A stretch of 44,924 nucleotides of DNA from an uncultured Bacteroidia bacterium. Lineage in GTDB: Bacteria; Bacteroidota; Bacteroidia; Bacteroidales; Prolixibacteraceae. The notes under the pieces are model-generated. The model was not told the origin of the DNA, did not search any database, and saw nothing but the letters and a program-made list of their open reading frames with translations. Positions 7,864 through 15,285 of the stretch are shown here, piece by piece. The translations under genes and the position numbers were made by a program. How positions within the stretch are numbered: the first letter of the stretch is position 1; each line of letters opens with the position of its first letter. Location: the NCBI GenBank assembly GCA_903850335.1, contig CAINLJ010000132.1, positions 1 through 44,924 of the forward strand, given 5' to 3'.

Positions 7864-8015
7864 CCAGCTGATGTAAACAGCGGTTTTTTTATCTTTTTAT
7901 GCTTTGCATATCAGAGATTAAAGGATAAAATAAGGTAAGGCAAAAAAATATCCCCTGTCAAATATTAAAGTTTTCTTCAAATCACTATCTTTCCGGAGTA
8001 AAACTTACTCTGGCA

Positions 8016-10808
8016 ATGTCGACTTTGAAGTTGTATTATTTATTATTTTTTTGTTTTCTGACACTTGTTTTAACTGCTCAGAAATCCAATAAAATAGTTC
8101 TGTCAGCTTTAGCAACATCAAACTCACTCGTCAAATCCGGGCACATCCTGGAAGCAGCAACAGGATTATCACAATTATTAAAGTCAGGCGATCAATTCAC
8201 CCCCATAGAAAAACTGGCGATAAATAATAATCTGGGAATTCTCCATAAGAACATGGGACAATACGATATTTCCCTTGAATATTATGACATTGCAGAATCC
8301 ATTTATATAAACAATAACCTTCCGGACAAGACTCTACTTATAAATATTTATGGCAACAAGGCTAATATTTATTCTGATCAGGGAGACTATCCTAAGGCAC
8401 TGGAATATTGTGAGAAGGCTATCCGAACTTTTTCAGAAGGATTGGGACAGGATTTGAGGATGCAGCAACCTGCCTCTTCATTATACCTGAATGCCGGAAT
8501 AATTTACACCCAGTTGGGTCGATTTAGTGAGGCTATTTCGTCATTAGATAAGTGTATATTGCTCAAAAAGAAATATAATTTTCAAGGTATCGACATGGCT
8601 TACTTTAACCTGGCAAAGGTTTACAGCAAGACAGGAAACATAAAACTGGCAGATGAGTATTATAATCAAAGTATCCGTAAATCCATAGAGAGTGGGACAA
8701 ATTCATCTGTTAATCTGGCACAGATCTATCTTGAATACGGTAATTTTTTAATATCTCAAAACGAAAAAACAAAGGCTTTTGCCCTGATTATTAAGGCCAT
8801 AAATTTCAACCTGAGCAGCTTTGGAGAGAAGAATCAGCTTACATCCAATTGTTTCCAGCTCATGGGTGATTATTACAGGAATATTTACGACCTGCCTAAT
8901 GCCCTTGCTTATTACCAAAAGGCATTAATTTCCGGATCAAAGGATTTTAACAACCAGGACTTTGCCACTAATCCCTCTTTACCCGAAATTACGGCTAATT
9001 TGTGGCAACTCCGGGTATTACAATTAAAGGCTGATGTACTTGTTAATTTAGCGGATAAAGAGAATGATAAAGTTAAAAAAATCAACTTTCTGAACTTAAG
9101 TCTGAATACAATTAACCTGGCAATTGAAATGACAAATAAAATCCGTCTGGATTATCAGGACGGTGAAACAAGGTTAATTTTTACTGAAAAGCAAAAAAAT
9201 GTTTTTGCTGAATCAATAGATACTGCTATAAAACTTTATAATCTCACCTCTGAAAAACGATTTCTGGACCTTGCTTATCAAAATTGCCAGCAGTCAAAGG
9301 CAAATGAACTTAAGTACGAAATTGCGCGGAACAAATCGTTTTCAAATAAAGAAGTTCCTGACTCACTGCGAAAAAAAGAAAGGGAGATCCAGAATGGACT
9401 TAGAGTTTTTACGGCTCTTATCAAAGCTGAGTCAGAATTATCAAATCCAGACACTACTAAACTAACCTACTGGAAAGATCAGCAGTTTAACTTAAAACGG
9501 GCTTTGGAAAAGAATCTGGAAACAATAGAGAAGGAGTTTCCCAGATTTATTGATGTACTTAAACGTGGAAATATTGTTGATTTACAAACTGTTCAGGCTA
9601 ATTTGGAACCGGATTTTAGTTTGATTGATTATTTATTTTCTGAAGCTGATGAAAAGGGAGACCGCAAGCTTTACGAATTTGTAGTTACTCCCAAGAATTT
9701 GGTATGCCATATCGAGCTTGTAGACCATACATTAACGACTGAACTTTCAGGACTGAAAGATCAATTGGTGAATCAGGCTGGTGATAGTAGTGGCATTGAC
9801 GGTTATAATACAATCAATCAACGGCTTTACAAAGCCTATGCTTTTCTCATTCAACCTCTTGAAAAATATTTTGTCGGTAAGCAACTTGTCATTATCCCGG
9901 ATGAGGATCTGTCTTATCTTCCGTTTGACGCATTTTTAACCAAATGGACCCCTAAGAAGGAAATTAATTATGCCGAACTGGATTATTTAATAAGTGATTA
10001 TTCTATTTCTTATGGGTATTCGACAAATACGCAATGGAATAATCAGGTTCAGGCTGATTACTGGCCCAATGTTATTGGTTTTGCACCTGATTATTCGAAT
10101 GCTGAACTGTTTGGTGGCTTAGGCTACAATTCAATAAAGAGAAATGACACGGAGATCAGAAGTATCATGGATAATTTTAGTGGTTCTTTTTTAAGGGGAA
10201 CACAGGCATCCATTGACAATTTTACCAGACACCTGGATATAGGCGCTATAATTCACCTGGCTATGCATGCTGAAATGGATATTAAGGTTGCAGGCTCTTC
10301 AAATTTGGTATTTTCTCCGGACAAAAAGGTAAAGGATAATTTTCGGTTACCTAATTATGAAATCGGACAAATGAGTATTAAATCACCTATGGTCGTTTTG
10401 AGTGCGTGCAACTCCGGGAACGGCAAATTATATAACGGTGAAGGGTTGATGAGCCTTGCACGCAGCTTTATTTTGGCAGGTGTTCCATCGGTAGTAGAGA
10501 CATTGTGGCCTGTTGAAGATATACCGGGATCGAAAATAATGGGAAGTTTTTACAGATACCTTTCTCAGGGAAAACCTAAAAATACAGCGATGAGACTGGC
10601 GAAAATGGATTATATCAACTCTACTTCACCGTCGTTTGTGGATCCCAGATTCTGGTCGGCCTACAGTGTTATGGGAGATGTTTCTCCGGTTAAAAGAATC
10701 TGGTGGAAAGAGCCTCCTTCGATCCTTGTCCTTGCGATAGTTATTTCTGTTATTTTTCTTATTGGTGTATTAGGATATTATTTGTTCAGGGTTTTAAGAA
10801 TCAGCTGA
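8016..10808 (+). CDS. TPR-CHAT protein (caspase-like protease domain)
   Basis: 930 residues. An N-terminal signal sequence (about 1-21, 'LYYLLFFCFLTLVLTAQ') is followed by tetratricopeptide repeats (about 25-330), a helical linker, a C-terminal CHAT domain (about 560-895) and a final transmembrane helix ('SILVLAIVISVIFLIGVLGYYLF'). The CHAT catalytic dyad is visible: His751 in 'HLAMHAE' and Cys798 in 'LSACNSG'. CHAT domains are caspase/separase-like peptidases. The topology puts TPR and CHAT in the periplasm, anchored at the C-terminus. The gene lies 210 bp after the precursor peptide and its last 31 bp overlap the 3' end of the oppositely oriented anti-sigma gene. A role in processing or sensing is inference only. 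Confidence 0.88.
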   Translation: MSTLKLYYLLFFCFLTLVLTAQKSNKIVLSALATSNSLVKSGHILEAATGLSQLLKSGDQFTPIEKLAINNNLGILHKNMGQYDISLEYYDIAESIYINNNLPDKTLLINIYGNKANIYSDQGDYPKALEYCEKAIRTFSEGLGQDLRMQQPASSLYLNAGIIYTQLGRFSEAISSLDKCILLKKKYNFQGIDMAYFNLAKVYSKTGNIKLADEYYNQSIRKSIESGTNSSVNLAQIYLEYGNFLISQNEKTKAFALIIKAINFNLSSFGEKNQLTSNCFQLMGDYYRNIYDLPNALAYYQKALISGSKDFNNQDFATNPSLPEITANLWQLRVLQLKADVLVNLADKENDKVKKINFLNLSLNTINLAIEMTNKIRLDYQDGETRLIFTEKQKNVFAESIDTAIKLYNLTSEKRFLDLAYQNCQQSKANELKYEIARNKSFSNKEVPDSLRKKEREIQNGLRVFTALIKAESELSNPDTTKLTYWKDQQFNLKRALEKNLETIEKEFPRFIDVLKRGNIVDLQTVQANLEPDFSLIDYLFSEADEKGDRKLYEFVVTPKNLVCHIELVDHTLTTELSGLKDQLVNQAGDSSGIDGYNTINQRLYKAYAFLIQPLEKYFVGKQLVIIPDEDLSYLPFDAFLTKWTPKKEINYAELDYLISDYSISYGYSTNTQWNNQVQADYWPNVIGFAPDYSNAELFGGLGYNSIKRNDTEIRSIMDNFSGSFLRGTQASIDNFTRHLDIGAIIHLAMHAEMDIKVAGSSNLVFSPDKKVKDNFRLPNYEIGQMSIKSPMVVLSACNSGNGKLYNGEGLMSLARSFILAGVPSVVETLWPVEDIPGSKIMGSFYRYLSQGKPKNTAMRLAKMDYINSTSPSFVDPRFWSAYSVMGDVSPVKRIWWKEPPSILVLAIVISVIFLIGVLGYYLFRVLRIS

Positions 10809-11791
10809 GCCTTATTCTTATAAATACCTTTGGTTTCAGATAATGTAAGAAGTAAATCCTTTGCTTTCGAAATTTCGCCTGTTTTAATATAACAAAGTCC
10901 AAGGTACCATCTTGCCTCCGGTACAAACTTAACCCCATGAGAAAGCAGATCATTAAACGTTAAAACTGCACCCTTAAAATTCTTTAATCCCATTTGGTTT
11001 AAGCCGGTAAAAAGAAGAACTTCAGGTTTTGTTATGCTTGATTTATATAAGTCTGCAAAGGCAACCTCTGCTTTGAGGTATTCACCCGACAAGTATAAAT
11101 CAACCCCTTCCTGAAGTTTCGGGTTAATCTCCAGCGAATTTCCCCTTTGTTGAAAGGAGCTGGCTTCCAGTGGCTCGTAAAATTTATTGTAAACCGAATC
11201 ACCCGAATAACTTGGCGTCAAGACTTTAAATATTAATAACGAAAGTACTAACACAGCAGCTGCCAACTGGAACACTACCCTGCGGTTAAATGTCCGGCTT
11301 GGCGCGACTGTATGAATCACTGCTTCTTTGAACGCATCAGAATTACTGATAAATTCAAGTATTTTCTTGGAATCCTGGTTGTTATGTAATTGTGGTTTCC
11401 GTTTTTCAAAGTCTCTTACCCAATTTTCTGATATATCATCAATACCTGACAATACCATCTCAACCTCGGCTTTGGCAATTCGTTTGCGGATTTCTACTTC
11501 TGTTTCAATCTCAAAACCATTGTTAACCTTGATCCGGGCATTAAATTCGCTTTTATTATTGTAATCCCGAATATCCTGTTGAGCCAGGATTTCAGCTTTT
11601 ATCAGATTCGGATCATTTTCAAAACCTTCAAGGAATAAGGACTCCTTCATTACTTTGTCGAGAATTTCCTGAAAATTAAATTCTTTTCTTAATTCAGCAT
11701 TAAGTGAAAAATCCTTTTTAAAATTCTCGCGGTCAGTAATACTCATTTCACCAGATTGGTATTTAAGAATAAGGTCACTATACTTATTCAT
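10778..11791 (-). CDS. Anti-sigma-like membrane protein with periplasmic TPRs
   Basis: 337 residues. The N-terminus ('MNKYSDLILKYQSGEMSITDRENFKKDFSLNAELRKEF') resembles the cytoplasmic part of membrane-bound anti-sigma factors. A single transmembrane helix follows at about 172-192 ('VVFQLAAAVLVLSLLIFKVL'), and the C-terminal half (about 215-337) is made of TPR-like helical repeats that would face the periplasm. No zinc-binding HxxxCxxC motif is seen. Its start overlaps the end of the ECF sigma gene by 8 bp, which suggests translational coupling. The natural reading is that it holds the sigma factor until an envelope signal is sensed, perhaps via TPR contacts with the CHAT protein. That link is inference. 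Confidence 0.7.
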   Translation of the reverse strand: MNKYSDLILKYQSGEMSITDRENFKKDFSLNAELRKEFNFQEILDKVMKESLFLEGFENDPNLIKAEILAQQDIRDYNNKSEFNARIKVNNGFEIETEVEIRKRIAKAEVEMVLSGIDDISENWVRDFEKRKPQLHNNQDSKKILEFISNSDAFKEAVIHTVAPSRTFNRRVVFQLAAAVLVLSLLIFKVLTPSYSGDSVYNKFYEPLEASSFQQRGNSLEINPKLQEGVDLYLSGEYLKAEVAFADLYKSSITKPEVLLFTGLNQMGLKNFKGAVLTFNDLLSHGVKFVPEARWYLGLCYIKTGEISKAKDLLLTLSETKGIYKNKAQLILKTLNK

Positions 11792-12386
11792 AGTATTTAT
11801 TAATTGGTTGTTTAATATTCAGGTTTCGTTCTAACTCTTTAAAATCCCTGTGACTAATGATACGGTTTTTTAATTCTTTCATACACTCACTCTTCTTCTT
11901 ACGCACATATCCATACGTGTAACCTAATTTTTTTGCAATTTCTGCAGGAGAAATCTCCATCCAGTACATTTTTAGAATCTTTTGTGACACATCGTCCATT
12001 TCATTGAAACACTGTCTGAAAATGTTTTCATAAAACGTTCGGTCTGCAGATTCAGTAAAATCATTTTCTGAAAGACTGACCGTACGGCGTAACTCATAAT
12101 TCTTGGCAGCTTTTTGCTTATCAAGAGCCATCAGCCACAGGTTTTTACAAATCGCAAACAAATAGGTCGATAACGTACCATGAAGAACTAAATCATTGGA
12201 ATAGATTTTTTCAATTATTATATATAACGCATCCTGAAAAATATCTTTAGCATCCTCACTGTTACCATTATTCTTTGATATATAATGCCTGATCACAGGA
12301 AGAAAATCCTTGACCAAAAATCGAACGGCAAAAGACTCGCCTGATTTTAATCCCTGAATGATTTCCTGATCGGTATATTTTTTCAT
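11784..12386 (-). CDS. ECF-type RNA polymerase sigma factor
   Basis: Region 2 includes 'DAKDIFQDALYIIIEKI' and 'LSTYLFAICKNLWL'. Region 4 includes 'QKILKMYWMEISPAEIAKKLGYTYGYVRKKKSECMKEL', a helix-turn-helix for the -35 element. I place the start at the ATG at 12386 (200 residues, 'MKKYTDQEII'). The longer frame begins with TTG at 12416, and a near-consensus -7 box (12410-12402, minus strand) sits between the two. The gene overlaps the anti-sigma-like gene and is probably autoregulated. Its targets are unknown; the adjacent CHAT and peptide genes are candidates. Confidence 0.85.
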   Translation of the reverse strand: MKKYTDQEIIQGLKSGESFAVRFLVKDFLPVIRHYISKNNGNSEDAKDIFQDALYIIIEKIYSNDLVLHGTLSTYLFAICKNLWLMALDKQKAAKNYELRRTVSLSENDFTESADRTFYENIFRQCFNEMDDVSQKILKMYWMEISPAEIAKKLGYTYGYVRKKKSECMKELKNRIISHRDFKELERNLNIKQPINKYYE

Positions 12387-12880
12387 TATCAACGCAATAT
12401 TCAAAGTGTAACACAACTAACCTCTGACATAGATTATCTTTTAACCCAAATCGAATGATCTGTTTAGAAGAATTTTGCTGTCAAATATTTCGTAAATATA
12501 TGTAAAACTTTAAAATATGGTTGCAAAAAGCCGGATAAGAAAATGCTACATAATGATAAATCATGACGTTAACTATTATTAAATAATAATGTTTTCCGGC
12601 GCATCTGAAATTTGACTTATGTATCAAAGAACTTCAGCAAGGAAATAATAAATGAACCGGGCCACACATGTAAAAGGTCTATCAACCTCCCGAATAGCGG
12701 GTTTAGATGGTTCATTTTAAACCTTACTGTCTCTTAGTTAATATAAAGTCAAAATTGTTACCTGATTTCCGGAGTTTTTTCAAAAAAAAGTCAAATTTTT
12801 AAGACATACAATTATTTTTGTTTGTGTTATTGTGTGTTTGATATTTTTTGTTTTCCTTTGCGACTGTTAATTTTGGTACT
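12387..12880. other. Intergenic region between sigma gene and trp leader
   Basis: This stretch of about 490 bp contains the start region of the sigma gene, a compact structured element (12650-12717) and the trp promoter region. TTTG motifs cluster upstream of the leader peptide, at 12817-12820, 12821-12824, 12837-12840, 12847-12850 and 12857-12860. The best pairing is a -33 box at 12817-12824 with a -7-like box at 12842-12850, which has three bases instead of two between TA and TTTG. No other gene was seen. Confidence 0.45.
12650..12717. other. Compact inverted-repeat element with two inner hairpins
   Basis: A closing stem of 9 perfect base pairs (12650-12658 with 12709-12717) encloses two small hairpins: 12675-12678 with 12685-12688, and 12689-12692 with 12698-12701. 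The result is a three-way-junction-like fold of 68 nt. On the plus strand it coincides with a 22-codon frame (12652-12720, ATG to TAA). It may be a small RNA, a REP-type palindromic repeat, or a remnant of a mobile element. No T-tract follows, so it is not a typical terminator. Confidence 0.45.
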
Positions 12881-12934
12881 ATGAAGATATTTAAATCAAT
12901 ATGGCTTTGGTGGGGCAACACTTTCCTCTGTTAG
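12881..12934 (+). CDS. trpL1: trp leader peptide 1
   Basis: A 17-codon frame, MKIFKSIWLWWGNTFLC, with Trp at positions 8, 10 and 11. The Trp codons (12902-12913) begin within the 5' arm of a perfect 12-bp stem (12897-12908 with 12939-12950) and run just past it, as expected for a ribosome-controlled attenuator. A ribosome stalled at these codons would block this stem and free the distal arm for the antiterminator. It is too short for ordinary gene finding. Its placement before trpE, Trp content and fit to the pairing scheme make the call strong, though translation is not proven. Confidence 0.88.
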   Translation: MKIFKSIWLWWGNTFLC

Positions 12935-13001
12935 AGGTAAAGCCATATTGTATTTTTTAAACATACAACCGGCTTACCTGTAACAGGTAAGCCGGTTTTT
13001 T
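12897..13001 (+). promoter_or_regulatory. trp attenuator 1
   Basis: Segments of a classical amino-acid attenuator. Segment 1 is 12897-12908, over the first Trp codons. Segment 2 is 12935-12950. Segment 3 is 12968-12980. Segment 4 is 12984-12996. Pairing 1:2 is 12 bp perfect. Pairing 2:3 is AGGTAAAGCC (12935-12944) with GGCTTACCT (12971-12979), with one bulged A, giving an antiterminator. Pairing 3:4 is 13 bp perfect with a TAA loop, followed by T12996-T13001, giving an intrinsic terminator. Low charged tRNA-Trp stalls the ribosome on 1, 2:3 forms and transcription continues. Confidence 0.9.
12968..13001 (+). terminator. Intrinsic terminator of trp attenuator 1
   Basis: Perfect 13-bp stem (12968-12980 with 12984-12996), a 3-nt loop and a run of six T. 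It lies between leader peptide 1 and leader peptide 2, so full-length trp mRNA must read through it. Confidence 0.93.
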
Positions 13002-13049
13002 AATTATTATTATTCTGAAATAAATTAATTATTCAAAAAACATCTGGCT

Positions 13050-13112
13050 ATGAAACAACTCAATCTAAATAGAAATTCCTGGCGGTGGCAGGATGACTCT
13101 TTACAATCGTGA
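13050..13112 (+). CDS. trpL2: trp leader peptide 2
   Basis: A second short frame, 20 codons, MKQLNLNRNSWRWQDDSLQS, with Trp codons at 13080-13082 and 13086-13088 on either side of an Arg codon. It starts 49 nt after the T-run of the first terminator and is itself followed by a terminator (13146-13185) before trpE. Sequence similarity to leader 1 is low beyond the Trp motif, so it is not a simple recent duplication. Trp is otherwise rare, and finding W-R-W in a 20-residue frame exactly here argues for a regulatory leader. Translation is not proven. Confidence 0.8.
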   Translation: MKQLNLNRNSWRWQDDSLQS

Positions 13113-13185
13113 ATGGATAACCCTTTCTGTTTATTTATGCAGAGAAAAACGGTTTATCGGATCACGGTGAACCGTTTTTATTTTT
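13071..13185 (+). promoter_or_regulatory. trp attenuator 2
   Basis: A second attenuator in series. The terminator stem is 13146-13156 with 13168-13178 (11 bp including one G-T pair, 11-nt loop) and the T-rich tail runs 13175-13185. An antiterminator can form between GATAACC (13116-13122) and GGTTTATC (13151-13158), with one bulged T. That opens the terminator stem. A protector pairing is less clear: 13071-13075 with 13124-13128 plus 13077-13079 with 13115-13117, or the local 13077-13081/13089-13093 hairpin over the Trp codons. Confidence 0.75.
13146..13185 (+). terminator. Intrinsic terminator of trp attenuator 2
   Basis: Stem 13146-13156 with 13168-13178 followed by a T-rich tail (13175-13185, one A). 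It ends 25 nt before the trpE start codon. Confidence 0.85.
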
Positions 13186-13210
13186 ACAAAATTAAATATA
13201 ATGCAAAGTC

Positions 13211-14620
13211 ATGAAAAAGTACAATTTTAAAACAAATGTAAGAGAGATCCTTGCAGATACTGTCACCCCTGTGAGTGTTTACCTTAAAATGCGTGACATC
13301 TTTCCAAATGCATTGCTGCTCGAAAGCTCTGATCATCATAGCCTCGAAAACAGCTATTCTTTTATTTGCCTTAAACCTAAAGCATCAATAGAAGTGGCAC
13401 AATTTAAGACAACACGGAAATATCCTGATGGACAAACCGAGACTGGCAGAATATCGAAGGCCGGACAGCTTGCTGAAGAAATGGAAGCTTTTTTTGATTG
13501 TTTCAATCCAGAAAATGAAGTTCCTGAATTGCCGGCAAATGGATTTTTCGGATATGTCAGTTATGACGGAGTCCAATACTTTGAGACCATAAAATTCAAC
13601 CACGCAATTAAACCTGAATACCAGATACCTGAGGTCCATTACTCATTTTACCACTACATAATCGCAATAAATCACTTTCAGAACAGAATACAACTCATTG
13701 AAAACCTCTTTGAAGGTGAGACTTCTTCTTTGAATATTATCGAGGACTTTCTTACAAGCCGCAATTTTGCTACTTTCTCATTCGATACCATTGAGGGTGA
13801 AAATTCAAATATTACTGACGAGGAGTACAAAGCTATGGTAACCAAGGGTAAAGAGCATTGTTTCAGAGGCGATGTTTTTCAGATTGTTTTATCCCGACAA
13901 TATGCACAAAAGTTTCTTGGTGATGATTTCAATGTATACAGGGCATTGCGTTCTATAAATCCATCGCCTTATTTATTTTATTTCGATTACGGTAATTATA
14001 AAATATTCGGTTCCTCACCTGAGGCGCAACTTCAGATAAACCAGAGAAAAGTCTCAATAAATCCCATAGCAGGCACATTCCGTAGAACTGGAAATGATGA
14101 ACAGGACCGCCGCCTTGCGGAGAAACTTTCCAAAGATCCTAAGGAGAACGCCGAACACGTAATGCTTGTAGATCTGGCGCGTAATGATTTAAGCCGAAAT
14201 GCGACAGATGTTAAGGTTGAGCTTTTTCGTGAAGTACAGTTTTATTCGCATGTGATACACCTGGTATCCAAAGTTACCGGAACTCTTCCGGAAGGAGCAA
14301 ATCCTGTTCGTGTGATGGGTGATTCATTCCCGGCAGGGACACTTTCAGGAGCGCCTAAGTTTAAAGCAATGGAACTTATTGACAAATACGAAAATCAGAA
14401 CCGTGGTTATTATGGTGGTTGCATAGGTTTCATTGGATTTGACAACTCATTTAATCATGCGATAATGATCCGTTCTTTTCTTAGCAAAAACAATACTCTG
14501 TTTTATCAGGCCGGTGCTGGTATTGTGGCAGCATCTGACGAGGAAAATGAGTTACAAGAAGTTGTAAATAAGCTTGCAGCCCTGAAAAAAGCTATCGTAA
14601 TGGCTACAGGAATAAAATAA
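13211..14620 (+). CDS. trpE: Anthranilate synthase component I
   Basis: Converts chorismate and ammonia (from glutamine via TrpG) to anthranilate, the committed step of tryptophan synthesis. At 469 residues it is the usual length. The N-terminal 'LLESSD' block (about residues 36-41) is the tryptophan feedback site. The C-terminal chorismate-binding domain has 'GDVFQIVLSRQY', 'FGSSPEAQL', 'PIAGTFRRTGNDEQDRRLAEKL', 'MLVDLARNDLSR' and 'GTLSGAPKFKAMELID'. It is the first gene of the trp operon, just after two attenuators, so both enzyme activity and transcription appear to answer to tryptophan. The start ATG at 13211 follows the second terminator by 25 nt. Confidence 0.96.
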   Translation: MKKYNFKTNVREILADTVTPVSVYLKMRDIFPNALLLESSDHHSLENSYSFICLKPKASIEVAQFKTTRKYPDGQTETGRISKAGQLAEEMEAFFDCFNPENEVPELPANGFFGYVSYDGVQYFETIKFNHAIKPEYQIPEVHYSFYHYIIAINHFQNRIQLIENLFEGETSSLNIIEDFLTSRNFATFSFDTIEGENSNITDEEYKAMVTKGKEHCFRGDVFQIVLSRQYAQKFLGDDFNVYRALRSINPSPYLFYFDYGNYKIFGSSPEAQLQINQRKVSINPIAGTFRRTGNDEQDRRLAEKLSKDPKENAEHVMLVDLARNDLSRNATDVKVELFREVQFYSHVIHLVSKVTGTLPEGANPVRVMGDSFPAGTLSGAPKFKAMELIDKYENQNRGYYGGCIGFIGFDNSFNHAIMIRSFLSKNNTLFYQAGAGIVAASDEENELQEVVNKLAALKKAIVMATGIK

Positions 14621-14663
14621 TTTGTAAAGGAATATTTGGAAATCCAATTAAATCACAGTTAAA

Positions 14664-15230
14664 ATGAAAATATTAGTTATAGACAATTACGACTCCTTTA
14701 CCTATAATCTTGTACATGCCCTGAGAAAGTTCGAAGGGGTAAGCGTCGATGTCAGGAGGAATGATGAGGTTTCGTCAGATGAGCCAGACTTGTACGACAA
14801 AATCGTTTTTTCTCCGGGTCCGGGACTTCCTGCCGAAGCGGGATTAATGCCTTCAATAATCAGTAAATATGCAGGGAAGAAATCTATGCTGGGAGTCTGT
14901 CTGGGTCATCAGGCAATTGGAGAATCTTTTGGAGGTACCCTGGAGAATATGAATGATGTCCTCCATGGAATTGCTACACCTATTACCGTAGTAGCAAAAT
15001 CCTATCTTTTCGATCAGATGCCCGATACATTCGATGCCGGGCGTTACCATTCCTGGATCGTCAGGAAAGATTCACTTCCTTTTGTTCTAGAGATAACCAG
15101 CCTGGACCAGGAAGGAAGAATCATGTCGTTCCAACACAGGGATTATGATATTCAAGGTGTCCAGTTTCATCCTGAATCCATACTGACGCCTACAGGGGAA
15201 AAAATACTCGAAAACTGGGTCAGACATTGA
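14664..15230 (+). CDS. trpG: Anthranilate synthase glutamine amidotransferase
   Basis: Class I glutamine amidotransferase subunit that supplies ammonia to TrpE. The 188-residue protein has the oxyanion strand 'VFSPGPGLP', nucleophile Cys79 in 'GVCLGHQAIGESFGG', and the His/Glu pair in 'VQFHPESILTPTG'. It starts 43 bp after trpE. It is a free-standing subunit, not fused to TrpD as in enteric bacteria. In some species this subunit is shared with folate synthesis (pabA), which cannot be excluded here. Confidence 0.95.
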   Translation: MKILVIDNYDSFTYNLVHALRKFEGVSVDVRRNDEVSSDEPDLYDKIVFSPGPGLPAEAGLMPSIISKYAGKKSMLGVCLGHQAIGESFGGTLENMNDVLHGIATPITVVAKSYLFDQMPDTFDAGRYHSWIVRKDSLPFVLEITSLDQEGRIMSFQHRDYDIQGVQFHPESILTPTGEKILENWVRH

Positions 15231-15285
15231 AAGTCATGGTTCATAATTATTTAAATCGAATTTTCAAATTTCAATAATTCACAAA

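Noticed and set aside
13201-13230. Nine-codon frame MQSHEKVQF overlapping the trpE start
   Set aside because: No Trp codons and no associated pairing; it overlaps the trpE start by chance in an AT-rich stretch.
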